A stretch of 64,000 nucleotides of DNA from Brevipalpus yothersi (Eukaryota > Arthropoda > Arachnida > Trombidiformes > Tenuipalpidae). This document shows positions 25,966 to 41,300 of this stretch, piece by piece. The DNA is taken from positions 124,001 through 188,000 of the forward strand of contig QZCP01000101.1 of assembly GCA_003956705.1 (NCBI GenBank), read 5' to 3'. The notes under the pieces were generated by a model that did not search any database, was not told the DNA's origin, and saw only the letters and a list, made by a program, of their open reading frames with translations. Made by a program: the position numbers and the translations under genes. Positions within the stretch are counted from its first letter, which is position 1. Every line of letters begins with the position of its first letter.

Positions 25966-28900
25966 CGATGTCTAGTAAGGTCATGATCCCCTTCATTCTT
26001 CATAGCCTTTCCTGCAAGCTGACCATTGTCCATGACTTTGGCTGAATATCTCCTATCATTCAAACGAATCATGATGTTTTCTGGATGAAGAACAGCTGGT
26101 AGAAAGAATACTTTGTATGCACTTTTACCATCAAATATAGCTGAATAATTTTGCTGATGCATCCCAACAGAGGGAATGCAAGATGATATATCAATATCTG
26201 GATCTTTTTCAATAGATCTCATCCAATAGCTGTCTCTTACTTTCCTTGATGGCTCTGAGCTGGGGTTATGACAGTGTTCATTCACCAGGAACAAACAATA
26301 TTTGCCTTCTTCTTCATCATTTACTGAGTCAATTGTGGCCCCCCTCAGGTGACCAGAAAACTTTTCACACTTGGACCATATCCATGTTTTCCATTTTCAA
26401 CTTGACCCGTGTTTTGTTCTATCATGATATCATGTAAAAATACTACTGTAGGGTTCAATGTTTCTGATATCAAATGGCCAGTAGTATCATAAAATCGAAT
26501 TCATTATCAATTCTTTTCGTTATTTCTCTCACATTTGTTGGAAAAATGAGTGTCAGTAGTAAAAAAATTACGAATTTAATAGTATTATGCCTATGCATCA
26601 TAATCAAAGCTTGGAAAAATCCAAAGAGGTATATTCTGGTCATAATTATATTTAATTACTTCTCATTTATATTATTATTTTTAGTATTTTCTCTCGTTAA
26701 CGAGCTCAAATAGAATATATATTATTATCCACCTATTATTATCAATGCAGCTACCTGACAATTCAAGCACCATTCATTGAACATACAAGTGAGATACATG
26801 AGATGTACTAGTAACGGCACATTAAGCCAAACAAATTCTTCACCATTGACTGGGTTTGGTGCTCATTTTGTATAGCTTTTTTGGATTGATAGAGGAAATG
26901 GTCATCTACAATTGTTCATCAACAAACCAATGAGTGGTACTGATGTATCATCAAATAAACAGTGAGTCTACAATGTAACGAATCTTCCAATGATAACCAT
27001 TAACTTTGGGATTTTGATCCTTTTTTCTTTTGCTGCATTCTCTTTCTATTTTTTCCTTTTCTCTTCAGTCAATAAGATAATTCTCAAATGCTGCAAAAGA
27101 AAGGAAGAGAGAGAGAGAGAGTTGATGTGTGTGTATTTCCCTAGTTGATTTGTTTCTCTTCCTCACTTGTCTACTTTATTTAGCGATCTTCCACATTCTT
27201 ATCAATCCTTTTGATCATCCAAGCTGTTAATCTCTCTTTCTACTTCCATTTAGCTCTCACCTCAGAATCTCCAGGAAATTCGTCTATATAGACTCAGAAT
27301 CGTGATCATTTACTTCCCGTCTACTGATGGTATACTTTGAGTTGAGACGAAAAGATGGTGAGAAAGAATCAATCACTACAATCACTTCTAGTTAGGATTC
27401 TCATGATGTGATGAGCCTTAATTATCCACCAAAAACTACCACAAAGATTACCATGCTTTATGAGACATGTTACACATTTTCTCCAATCAAATGCAGCTCG
27501 ATATACCCGAAGAAGTTCAGGGTTGTCAGAGAGGATCTTCAATTCTAATTATCTATCAGAAAAATCGATCTCATATGCAGTTATTGAAGATGTTGTTTAC
27601 CCATCTTTTTTTGGTACAATTTATACACCTCAATCATAGTATCTTTTCAGGACGAAGTGATAGGAGTAAGTCAAGCCAGAAGGCATACCTACATCAGGAT
27701 TGATTGAGACATCTCAATTGAACGAACATGTCGATCTTGTCAACATTGGTTTGAACATGTCATGATTCAATCGATCACCTATCAAAGTTTGAGATCACTA
27801 TTACAGGCAAAGAATTTGGTTGAGAGAGAGAGAGGAATACTTTAAAGTATATCTCCATCCATTTGATCAGAAGATCAATAGAGAATGCTTTTCTCTCAAG
27901 GAGCTGAATTCTTCCAGAGAAAAAAATCGGAGAATATGGAAGTAAGAAAAGGAGAGGAGGAAAAAAATTGAGGTGGACATGAAGAAAAAAATGACGGTAA
28001 ACCCAATATCATCTCTTGAGAAATGCCTTTTTCTCTATTTTTATCGTTTTTGGATTCCTATTTTTTCTATCCCTTCTATCGTTACCATGAAAAGATGATG
28101 AATGATGCTAGGAAATGGGCTAAAGCAAGCAAAATGTGTGTGACTGGGCGAAAAAAGAAAAAAGAAATGAGTAACTTTTAACAAAAGGAAATAGAACAAA
28201 TATTTTTTACCAGTTTTCCAGAATAATTATGTAAATCAAGTGTGTGAATCTGTAAATTTATGAAGAGATAAAATATGACATTTTGCTGTAACTTCTAATA
28301 GAACAATAAGTTTCACACAAAAAAGAAACTGTGCCTGGAACTACTGATGGGACTGATAATGTGTGTATCAGAGTCATTTTGAACATGGATCCAAAGTTTT
28401 CATTGATCATTTTGAACTAGGATCATAGACAACACTCTCTGTATTCTTCCGGGTAATTAATTTTTCATACCTTTTTCACTTTCAACGTTAATGTTAAAGT
28501 TGCTCATGTGGTTTATAGGAATCATCTTTGAGCTCAACTCTATTATTCTTCATATTCGTATCATCCGGTTAGAATACAGGGAACATTCAGACAAACGATT
28601 CTTCCAAGAATAACTGAAAAAGTTTCCATTGCTCTCAGGAGCTATTAAGCATGCATATTATTTTGAGCTTAAAATTCACTGATCTTGAGTTGGAATGAAA
28701 ATTTGAGTGTATTCTGTTGAATGAATTTATGAGCTTAATTTCTTAGTTCTACATCCCTAGACTTGAGGCTTACAAACCTATTTTCTGGTTATCATTATAT
28801 CAGATACCTAAATGTATTGAGGTATAAAGAACCGTTGAATCTGTTTATCACCTGATAATTCATCTAACATGATGCATTTGAATATTGAGGGAACACTTTA

Positions 28901-31900
28901 ACAGCTTTTTAACTAGCTCATTGAGAAATGATCGAAAACAGTATGTTTTTCTTTACTTTCAACGATAATTATTCATGTTGGACGATGAGGAAGTGATCAG
29001 CTTAGCGCTTAAAAGCAAACAAAATTATGACGTGATATATCTATGGATGTGATGTACTTTTTTCATGTCTTCAAAAAAACTTCATGTCTTTTCAGCCCAA
29101 CCTATGGAATAAATGATCCATGAGCACATCATAAATATTTTCCACCCTTCAGAAACTCTAATCGTTTCCAGTCTCAACACAAGCTTTCTCAGGTCGAGAG
29201 AGAAAGGTATTGGAAGATGAAACTCAATGGACGATTGAGCATTATGGGTATCTTCTTTTCCACTGATTTTTATAACCTTTTCCAGCAAGTTAATCAGTCT
29301 ATTCAATCGATATGTTCACTAATGGCTGATTTTTATGAATCACAAGTATAGACTAGAATATTCCCACGTTGGATGAAAAATTATTTCCTCTCTTCCGGTG
29401 AGAGTATGTATATAATGAGCGAGATCAGCTGCATACTTACAAAGTAACGTAGGAAAGAGACTGGAAAGTATATTTTGTCCTGATCATGGTGAATCGGTGC
29501 ACTTTTTCTGGAAGAGATTTCTTTTTTTCTTTCTCTTTTCAACTTCTACTCGAAAAATATTAATCATATGCATTGCAAAATTCGAAAAAAAGTCAATCAT
29601 AACACGAAGAGTAAAGCATATGTGGAAGTGACAGATTGATGAACTACAGAAAGATTGAAGTTAAAATAATCATCGAATGATAGAGAAAGCGAAAGATTCA
29701 CTGCATTTTTCTTTCTATGAAGCCTTCCTCCACTAATCTGCTACTATGGATGGGGATTTCTTCCTTCATTATGGAGTGATCAAGAATCCATTTTGAGTGA
29801 TATGCGCTGATAAAGATCCATACTGAAAGGTAATATAAACAACTTGTAAATACACTCAAAGTTTTTGGAGAGAGAGAGAGAGAAAAGAAAATGAAGAGTA
29901 CTCACATAAACTCGCAAGTGAGAATTCTCGATTGATTCTAATATGCTCTCCAGTATTAGTATTAGCTTTTCAGATTTCTCTTTTCCCTTCCCTCTCTCCT
30001 CATGAATAACTTGAAGAAACTGATTGAGTGCCAAAGGAATACACTTGCAAAGTGATGCTCTCTCTCTTGCATGGTGAGATTATATTTGCAGCAATGTTTT
30101 GATTGCTTCCAAGCGAAATGCTACATACACATCTGATGCTCTGGTGTATCACTTGATGAATCACCATTATGTACATTCGTTTTCGGGTTATGTGTGCATC
30201 CAAATGAACTTTGAGAACATTATTCCGGGCTCATGCTTCTAATCTGTCTTCTCATTCCATTTCCCATCTCGGGGAATACCTCTATATTGGCTTGTCAGCT
30301 GTGTATAAATTTCATGGTTCACTTGGAGAGCATATTTTTTCTATTTCATCCAGTCTCATTCACTTTAATCCCATGAGATTTGGAGACATCTCATTCTTAA
30401 TTGCGTTTTCATAGCGATTGGATGGTCCAATTTATTTTCAACCATCTATTTCTTGCTGTATTCTATTTGGTTTCAATTCTGTAGAAAAATACACATCTTT
30501 CTTCCCACTGGTTAGTCATGTTAGAAATTTTTCTCTGTCAGAAAACATGTTGCAACATCATTTTCAGTTCAACTACATATGTAATGGTCCTCAAGCATCA
30601 TAGGGTCCAATCACTGGGCCCTTCAAAATAGTCTAGTCCAGTAATAAGCCCACTTATAGCCCGATACTCATCATATTCTTCCTCTCCAAAATGAAGATAC
30701 CCGCAGAAAGTTGCTATCGATCGGAGACTTTCACCTGCTTCAAGAAAAGTTCATCTCACCAGTAGGAAGAAGAGGGAATATTCCTTTCCCGGTTAAAGGT
30801 GCTCGTAATCACTGCTTACTCCTTTTCTTCACTCTCGATAGTCTCATGGGCACCATTCTTTGTCTTGTATCAAGTTCACATCTTGACGATCAACTTCTCA
30901 AGAGGATCAAATAAGAATGAATCTTGTATTGGGAAGGAAACAAAAATGGCAAGTTTTTTTTCTCATCGCATTCAGGTAGCTATCATATGTTTTGGTTTCG
31001 ACTGGTTTCCAAGAGATTCCCAAAAGATTTTCATATGAGTTTACTCAGCTGTATGATTTTTGCAAAGGTTGAAAATCCTATCACAGTAAACAATCAAATC
31101 AGATGAGGTTTAAGGTAGTGTCTTGAATCCAATGGCATGTGTAAGCAGCCAAAAAGGAAGGAAAAAGAAAGATAAAATAAAATGAACTTCACTATTATCA
31201 AATAAAATTGGAAATTGGAAGTGAAAAAGTAGATACAAACTGATAGTAGCAATTTGAGAATAAAATATGGCGAGCATCAGTGAATTATCTATATGGCTGC
31301 AAAATTTTTATCTTTCTCTGTGATTTTGGTGATTTCTGGAAGTGACATGAACTGATTAGGTTCTCTATCTCACACACAATTTTCGAAATTCTTCTTAAAA
31401 CTCAGCTACAGATAGAGACGGCAAATTGGGGCATACCAATGGTTGGGCTCCCAAGAAAAACGGATTATTCAATGCGGAAAAGCACAGGAAAGAAGCAACA
31501 ATCTATTTTATTTTACTATCTCTCTTTCTTTTTCTCTCTTTCTCTCTCTCAATACTTCCACTTAGTATTTTTCTCAATTCTATCAACTATATTTTTAGTT
31601 ATGCCTTCCTCCCTCACTCACTCTCTCCTTCTCTTTCTCCTACACACTCACCCACATTTTACGATTTATTCTTCATTCCATTCAAACATTGGAATAAACT
31701 CTTACAATTTCCTTTGCTCCATACCGATTCCTATACGAGAAAGATTGTTGATAAGAGTTCTGAATATTTCTCTCGACTTTATCCGGAACATGCGCTCGAG
31801 TAAAGGTATATGAGTATTCTGAAGGGAGAATATTTGGAAGAGAGAGAGAAAGAGGAACCATGAGGGGCGAAACTAACAGCCAGAATTCTCGAAACTGCTG

Positions 31901-32312
31901 GTGTGAAACGGTTAGGAACATGGAATCATAGAGTGAGGCAATGATAGCTATGAGATGCTTTTGACTCTATTATCGGGATAAAAATAAAGTGAAAATCTAT
32001 GTTCCTCTTTTTCGAAGGTTACATGGTCATATAAGTGGAGTATGTACTTTTTTTCGATAAAGAATATCCTCAAATTATCGGATCTTACATACATCGTTCG
32101 ATCGTCATTCTTTTGCTGCTTGTGCTCATATTGAGGTTTGACATACTCAAGCATTCCAATGAACTTTCTCATCAATCATCGTGCCATCTTGAGAAAAAAA
32201 GTTTGCTAACATTCAAAGTAAAAAAATTTCGATTACATTGAGTTTTTGAGAAGAAAAAGTTTCACAACTGCTCATCCTTCAACCAAAGTACCGTTATTCA
32301 ACCATCAGAATC

Positions 32313-35300
32313 ATGTCATCAGGAGATACATTCGATTATGATATTAATCAAGTTTCGGGAGATATCAATACCACAAGATTATCTCAAATCAATTGTCAAT
32401 CAATTGATCCACCTGAGCTCACATACAATAGCTTCAATCTCTCAATCCTATGTAATAGAAGTGACGATCCAGCATTCAATCCATTCACACCGAGTGTTGG
32501 TGTCCAAGTGTTGTGGACAGTATTGTTCAGTGTGGTTGTTGTGTCATCAATTGCGGGCAATATAATTGTGATCGCAATCATTTTATGCTACCAACAAATG
32601 AGAACCAAAACAAACTATTTTCTGCTCAACTTATCGGTGGCCGATCTGATGATGACAATAACTAATTGTATGCCTAATTTTGTTTTCATGCTCAAAGGCC
32701 ATTGGCCATTTGGAGCCACTTTTTGTGTAGTGAACAATTTTCTTGGCATGACATTCACTGCCTCATCAGTTTTTACCGTTACCGCTACAAGTTTGGATAG
32801 GTGAGCATATTATTTGAATCACAATATACAGAATATTCACACAGACACAAAAAATCGAGGGAATTGAATAACTCACGATATTTATCGAATTGAGTGGCTT
32901 TATTCTGACTAATAAAATTCATTGGCATGAAAATTAATTCGAAACCCCATGAGTTCAAGTATAATTCCAGCTCATGCATAACTTCATCTCTCTCAACTTT
33001 TGTACATATCTGTTTATACTCTCAAACACCTGATCCAGTTGACTTTTAATCAAAACCACTCAACCATCTAATTTTGACCCAACACTATTATGATAATTCC
33101 ATGTTCCATCCTGTGACAAGTACTCAATTATCTTAGCTAATGTCTCTTGGAAGCTGGAAAAATAATGTGAGGATGACAAAGATATTCATGTAGAGAGAGA
33201 GAGAGAGCTTATAGAAAATATGGTTGAAAGAAAGTGGGACAAAATATTCTCTCTCTCTCTCTTTTATTCTCTCTTTTCCACTGATTATCCACTAGAGAAA
33301 AGACTTGATTAATATTTTCTGGCCCAAGGCTTCCTGACAATAGAGGCCTTGGTTAGCTACAGATGGATTCCTTCCAACCTCTCAACCTCGAGTGGAAAAG
33401 CCTGTGAAGCTCAACCAGTCAAAACGAATTGAGATAGGCTGGAGGAGACCTGGGTAGAGTTGAAAATTTTGCTTCAAGATAGATAGGATAAAAATTTGAT
33501 GAATTGCGAATGTTCTATTATATACGAAAAGGGGAAATTATTATTATAAGATTGAAATCAACTAAGCATGAATTCTAACCATAAATTCATTCCATTTATG
33601 CCCTATGTTAGAGATTCAATTCCAATCTTGAACAACATCAAGTTGAAATTTATGATAATTTTTGGCCAAAGAGATTTCCCAGTCCTCAAACGATGTAGTT
33701 TGAGGGAAAAAACGAGAGATAATAAGAATTCATGATGCGAAAAAATTGTGAATGCATTCTGAAAAAATTTTCCAAGCCTCAATATGGCTCAACCGATTGA
33801 ATCTACTGCTCAAATTCAAAGAAATTCCATACTGTAGAATATGGTACATAGAACAAATTAAACTTGGAATAGTATCTGTTTGTTCCAAATTTGAATGAAA
33901 ACTTGACAAGACAGATGAATTCAGCTTTTCACACTTTTCAGTGCTTATTGGTGTATAATTTTTCCTCAGAAACCAGCGTTATAAGACTATTGTAATTGGA
34001 AAAAAGATTTATTATAACAAGAAGAACTTGGAAAATCTCAAGCTTTCTACTCCAAACTTCATGACAAGAAAGTCAATACTAATGAATTGTAAGTCGAAAT
34101 TTCCTCAAGAGACGATAAGTGCACTCCAAAAATTCATCAATTACAAGACTGATGAAGAACTCTATAATGTTGCGTGTCTCCTTATTGAGTTGACGTTAGT
34201 TAAAATTCAAATAAAGCAAGTACAATAATGAAAATTCAAGAAAAACTTGAGAATTGTAGAGATTTTTCCAAAGTTTCATCATCAAAGAACAATTGATTGC
34301 TATTTTCCGAACTAAATACTACCTTGAACTACCTTATTTAGGGCAAGTTTTCCAAAATATTGAAGCTTTGCTAGTATTTTACACTTACTTCGACGTTTTC
34401 GATTAGAAAATTTCAAGCAATTGTCCTCTTCTTTGATTGTGAAATCACAGAGTTATGAACAATTTATATTCTGGCATCAAATTTGAATGACTGTGTCCAT
34501 TTATTCCTTCTAAATTCCAAAGTTCACGAAATCCCTATTCCTCGAAAGCGATTTTTGCATCATGAGATATCATACATTTTCCCTGTTCCATACATATGAC
34601 AAATCTTTTAATACAGAAATGTATCAAATAAAGCAAGAGACGTTTGAATAGCGATCTTATTAGTCTCAAATCACCTCAAGTCCATTAACTATTGATATTT
34701 ACTCGAGAACTGATCCATTTTGTTGGATTTATTCTACTCATACAATCGTCAACCATCGTCGAGTATAAGCAATTGAGTAGAACATAATTCTTGTTCTTCA
34801 ACCAGAACTTCTGTAGTTATGAAGCATGAATATTCCATTATATATAAATGCTTTCTACACAGAATACGGTTAGAGAAATTGCGCATCTGAATCATACGGC
34901 AAAAGTAATACCATCATTTCGACATAAAATGAACATGAGGATACAGATTTGCTTTTGTGTTGTCGAATTGCATTGATATATTGTTGTCCTGAAGCGTGTT
35001 CACAAGTTAACTTCGGTAATTTATTCCAACCTCTTGTACTTTTGTTGGATTAGTGGATACTTCTTAGAGATATGAAGCAAAAGAGTCTATCTTAGTATCA
35101 TTGAACTCTTCAACTTGAATATTGAGTATTTTGTCCAAGAATACTTCTCGAAATCTTATAAAATTCAAAGGGAGCCAACCCCTTAGAAATATCTCATCAG
35201 ATTATCATCTTTTTTCTCTCAAAGCAATCGATCTGAGTATTCCAGCTCTCTACAATATGATCCGGATATGGGTCTATCCAAGTTGATGAATATACATTTA

Positions 35301-38300
35301 TATGAAACGTGTAATATATCTGATTCGGGCGCTAATGCATCATATTTTCAATGGTGTTTTGATTCATGAATATGCAAATTACTCTTTTCATCAATTATCG
35401 TTCAGTCACCATCCATCAGACTGAATATGGCTGATGATATCGTCTCACTTTTTGAATGGATACCCAAAGGGCTAAAATAGTCGTTTTCAAGGAGAAATTT
35501 CAATTCGAAAAATCCAAATAAATCTGGTAAACAGCTCATCTAATGTGAAATTGGTGATTTGGACAAGGACATCACTTGGAAAATATGGAAAAAAGGATGA
35601 TAATAATCCCTGGGTCTTACTGGGTATACTATATCACTTTGCTGTTTGCTATTTGATATTGGAATCGAATTGGATTTGATTCACCTGGAAACGCTCTTCC
35701 TACAAAGTTTGAGCTCTACACCAAAAATGAGTTTGAATCTTCTTTTCTCTGTTCAATATACTCTACCATTGAATTTTGAACATTTTAAAGAATTTTTCGA
35801 GTTCAAAACTCATCGAAACGAATGATATTGTATTGAAATTGCTAGAAGTCAACTGAGAAGCCATGAATTTTTCAACACTCGTTCAAGAATAGGGAATAGG
35901 GAATACTCTCACATTGAAAGTTCTTGCCATACTGAATTTGATTTAAAATCGCATCAATAACACAAGTTGAAGATGAATCTATCATTTCCATACAATTTAT
36001 GCTCCATCCAACCGCATTTAAATTCTGTGTACTTCCGATAGAATCGATGATACAGGATAAAATAGAGCGAAGTTTGCGGTTCAGAAAGCTCATCTAAATA
36101 AACGAGACTTTCGAGAATTGCCTCTAAACTCATTCACCATTTACTTTTTGACTCTACATTAAATGGCTTCGTTTTAAATTCTTGGTATCAATTTTTTTCC
36201 CAGAATCTGCTCAGAAGGGCTTCGTTTTGTCGTAACAGCTTGACGAAAGATTATCATTATGAGATGGAATTTTTCGCTTCCATGCTAGGAATTCTAGGCA
36301 AAGGAATATAGTGGGTCTTCTTAACCAGAAAATTCTCAATGGCTTTATGGTTTTGACTTTTTGAGTGACCCATGGGAATTAATGATCTGATCTCTCACTA
36401 GAAAAAATAAGTTTTCAAAAATGGCCCTTTGTCCAAACAATTCACTTGAAAATCGAAATGTTGTTCATGATATTTATTTTGAATTGCTAAGCATAAATTT
36501 TGATTCTTTGTTCATGAAACTTTTTAGAGTTTCCAACAGCAAAAGGACCACCAAGAGAGTGACTACATGCAAAAAGTATCCACTTTTGAGGTTATATCTG
36601 AGGAACATTTGAGCTCTTCTCATTTTTCGATCTAGACTCAAAATTGCTTGAAAATCTTGGGTTCATGATAATGATCCAAAGGGTTTCATTGTCAAGATCG
36701 AGAGATCTTAGATCTAACTAGATGATACGAGAAAACTTCAGACAAATTTGTCAACTTTTAAACATATCTTCTTCATTTTCTCAAGCAAGCCAATAAATTT
36801 CTTGATCAGATCCTCCAAAAAGATTATAGTTTCCTAAAGTCCCTTTTATTGTGAGAAAAACTAAAATACCATCTTCAAAATTCTGGAAATCTCCATTGCT
36901 ATTCTCAGTAGCTTCATTTTTTATCAAAAGAAGTGGCTATTCATGAAGTCTTCCACCAATTTTCGACTCACTTACATACCATGAACCATTTTTGAAACCG
37001 TTAAAAGTTCTATTTTATTCCCAAAAGACGTGACTGCCTGAGTTTCTTGGATATTTTTTCTCAAAATGCTTTCAAGTGATCAAGACCCTCAGACCATAAC
37101 AATCCTCTATAAAGATATTCTCCTTCCATGCAAAGAAAAGAGGAACAAATTCTACAATGTACAATGTAATAAGAAAGCATTTACAGTTAGATACCAAAGT
37201 GGGAAAAGAAATAAATTGCATCCAAAATGAAGAGGAAAAAAATTGGAAAAGTAAGAGTATTCTCCATTCTAGAGTATACTATTCCAAGAATACATGTATT
37301 TGTCTATGAGTCTAGGTTTCTGATGAGTAAAGGTGCTGAGAAAATCGTTGGGTTTCTCATAAAGCTCAATGATATCGATGGAATGAAAAAGATAGATCTA
37401 GTAACAAAAAATGAAATTTAAAATATATCATAGTATTGAGAAATTTTCAATGATATTGGAAAATAACAATACTCGTATGCTTGAAGCGATCTTTCAAATA
37501 TTCAAACACATTTTAGCTTTAGGAAAACCCTTGAGGCTTCCGATGGAATTTGTAGCAAATTCGATCATCCAATAATACCTGTTTCAAAGAGAAAGAGAAT
37601 TTCATTCATCCTAGAAATTTTTATTCTATTTCACTGCTACCACTACTTTTATACCTCTCAATTGGTGCTTAACTTGAGTAACTCTACCGTATTTTGATCA
37701 TGAAAAAGTCTATTCGAATATGTAGGTAGCTGTTTTCTTGGCTAATGACATTCCCTTTCAGTGTCAAACCAATTGGATTTGCAGATGATCGATAATGTTT
37801 TGCAATCAGAAACCAGCTAATGACTTCTGAAAGCAGCAGAATAGGAAGACGAATGAGAAGAAGATTCATGTTTTTTCCAGCCAATGATTCTATGCTAGAC
37901 TGTCCATTTGGTGGAATAAGGCTGGAAAATGAAATGATGAGAAACAGAAAAGAAGATGAGAATGAAGATGCTGATTACGACTGATGATTGATGTTATAAG
38001 ATGTTTTCTTTTGCTTGTCTTCATCTCACTTGTACATTTTCGCCTCCATGTTTGTTTCATCTTCATTGGCTTTAATTAAGATATGCCATCTTGATGAATA
38101 ATCATAGTACATTTTGGTATCTTGTCTAGATACAAGTCTTTAGGCTGACTGCTAGTGATACTGAATTGATAGGCTCATAAATCTGATGTTGAGAAGGGTT
38201 TCGACAATTTTTCCTTCAACTAAATTAGCTTCTTTCTTCATGATTAGCGATCCTTTTTGGTCATTAGTCATGAGGCGCTACATTCTGAATGATTTCATCT

Positions 38301-41300
38301 GCTTGAATGCTCTAGAAAAATGATAACCCTGATAAGATGAGATTTCGTTATTCTTTCCCGAGGAACTTTCGATCTTTCACTTCCATCTGCCTCAAAGACT
38401 CATTCAAAATTCAAACTATTGTGAAATCTTATCCAAAATCAATCAAATTGATTGAACTGCTATATATGTTCAGATTTATTTGTTGAAAGAACTCATACTT
38501 TTTTTCCCTCTCTCTTCTATTATTCCCATTTTTCCAGGTTCATGGCAGTGGTATATCCTTTGAGCCCTCGAATAGATCAGGGAACTTCACTCCTAGTTAT
38601 AATAATCCTATGGATTTTGGCGGCAATCCTTTCCACTCCGTTGCTCATTTATTCAAGCCTTCATCACTCAACATACCAATATGAAAATAGGACCCTCTGT
38701 ATTCTCAAATGGCCGGATGGTCTTCAGAACATGTCACAGATGGATTACATGTAAGTTCTCTTAATATGCATATCTAATCAAAATTCGCATAATTTTCCAC
38801 TCATCGTCAGCAATTCTGTCAAACTTGCCTCCATTATCATGAAAGTTCGATTTTCCAAAGTGAAGGTGCATCTTTTAGTGTTGCTCAGATTATTTTTATC
38901 CAACATTTGAATATCTCGGAAATCTGTGTATTCCGGAGTTATTTTTATCAAGGTAAAGCCTACGCTTAGCGTTTTCCTTCAGTTTTTGATTAATTTTGAT
39001 TATTATTCGTCACTCTCAGGATGAAAATTTGTCCCCGGAAAAGGTTTAAAGAAGATTATCTTGACTGACAGGCTTTGTTGATCAAAATTTCTTTAGAAAA
39101 TTGATTTCAGCCTCCAATTTTTTGAGGATTTTGCGTCAAGTAAAGAAATACTTAGGATACATCTTGAGGATGACATTGGTTATTTTGATGTCAAACTGTG
39201 GTCTTCATATGATCACAAACAAAAATCGATTCTATCTTGGGTTTATCTATTAGAGATGATGTCAAATGAAGCTCTACATATGAGGATTCATCAAATTGAT
39301 AGAACCAAATTCAGTCGATAGGTCAAACACAACTCCTCTAAATTCTGAATCCTATGAGAAAACTTTCACCCCAACTTAAATGTTTATCTTTCTAGGCAAT
39401 TTGAACAGTTTCAATACTTTTCTTTCTCTATTTTTTCCTCCAATATCTATGGAAATAAACTTTAATTCACCTTTCCAAAAAGTATCGTTTAACTTCTTCC
39501 AAATCAAGCTATTCCATGAGCTTCCAACACAATAGCACTGAAATCGTCCAGAATACATCAATTCATCAGTTTTATTTATACTCGAAAGAATGTTTATTGA
39601 TCAATAGGATTCCTCCTACAAGCGTCAATAAAAAAAGGTGGAAGTTTGAAGGGAAACCTATTCCTCCATTGCCGCAATTGCTTACTCCAGCCTCCACATT
39701 CAATCGAATTTGACCTACAATTCTGACAAATGATTGTTTGTCTTAGGGTACTTTTTTCTGCTTTATAAGCTCTTGGATTGTCTGCAAGTTGGAAGATGAT
39801 CAATCAAATTTCGTTATTTGACAATCCACTATCGAGTATAGAGTTTCTTAACTGCAGTGAACACTTGAGACCTGTAAATTGATTATTTTGATGATATACT
39901 GATTTTTTGTGAGGCTATTTTTCACCTATTTACTTGTCGTAAAGAATTTATTTCATTCAATTGATCGGATTCATTGATTTTCGAATCGATTTAATTGGTT
40001 CAAAATTGTCAAAATTTCCAGTCAATTTGATTTTTTATAAATCAATGTCGAATCAATTACATATAATTCAACAATCTTATCTAAAATTATCTACAAATTA
40101 TTTTTTTTTCACAGATACAATATCATTGTCATCAGTCTTACATACTTTGTACCCATGATCATAATGTTATACGCTTATTCCCGGATGAGCTTAGTTCTAT
40201 GGGGCAGTCGAACCATAGGGGAAGTCACAAATCATCAATTAGAAGCAGTAAAGTCCAAACAAAAAGTGGTTCCAATGTTGATCACAGTGTCCATAGTGTT
40301 TGGTATATGTTGGCTTCCTTATCAAATATATTTTCTTGTATTTCCATTGATCACCAAATTGGTTCAGGGACCCAGTATACAGCATATTTATTTAGCCTTC
40401 TATTGGCTGGCCATGTTCAATTCTTCCCTCAATCCTTTGATATACTGTTTGCTCAACAAAAGGTGAGTTCTTCTTTATTCATGGGAAAGTATGCACAAAA
40501 TTCATTCATATACTGTAAGCAAGGTAGTAAAATGTAGAAAAGTGTTCCTTCATCTAGTTCGGTGGAAAAGAAAGTACCATGAAAGAGAATGAACACTCTA
40601 GCTGAGTTCATTTGGTGCTAGACACTCATGCAAAATCCGATCAAGTTCTAGATTCATAGGGAAGCGATTATTTTACCTTAAAGGTGCTAGTAAATGGTTG
40701 GCAATTCGATTTTTATCTTCTCATCTCTCACCAAAAAGGCCAACAACTAGTCTTCAATCAAATCTTGAGTCATTTGTTGGAATCGAATATGCTGCTTACT
40801 TTAACTTGTCATCCAACAAAGCAACTAGATTGGCTTTAATCAACCAGAAACTCAGATAGGCTGGCAACACTACTTGATGCGAAAACGGTGGCCATTAAGA
40901 TACATGCTGGCATAATCAAGAAGAGAGAGAGATCTTTTCCACAGACATCTTTCCTCTACAACTTATTGAACAATCTTATTCCTACCGAAATAAGCTATGC
41001 AATAGCGGCCAATCTCAGATGAGCATCTGTTGGTCATTAGATGCTGGCATTTCTTACATGTCCGATGGATAATTCGATATCTCTTGACATCGATTCAGAG
41101 CTTATTTCTATTGAAAAGTAATCGCGCATGTTGGGGTTACTGATTGCCATGAGAAATGGATGCTCATGAGAGTGAAAACAGATTGGAAGAAATCAATTGA
41201 ATGACTATCCAATAGTCCAGAGTAGATCATGCACTTAGCTTGATTCTTAATCAATTTTCTACCATCAGAGTATACATTTTCAATGGATAGCAAAACTTTT

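Larger units (their letters stand above)
18276..32312. other. AT-rich region without a supported complete gene
   Basis: About 14 kb of AT-rich sequence with far fewer GGCC words than the left 18 kb and only two long GA tracts (22869-22941, 25842-25962). No open frame shows a recognisable domain apart from the exon-like segment at 18529-18664. It may contain upstream untranslated exons or regulatory DNA of the receptor gene that starts at 32313. I see no tRNA or rRNA gene here. Confidence 0.55.

Noticed and set aside
25638..26294. 218-codon minus-strand open frame
   Set aside because: Its middle is a GA/GAAA tract read as Ser-Leu and Phe runs. The flanking about 110 codons are open but show no domain, splice structure or composition that supports coding.
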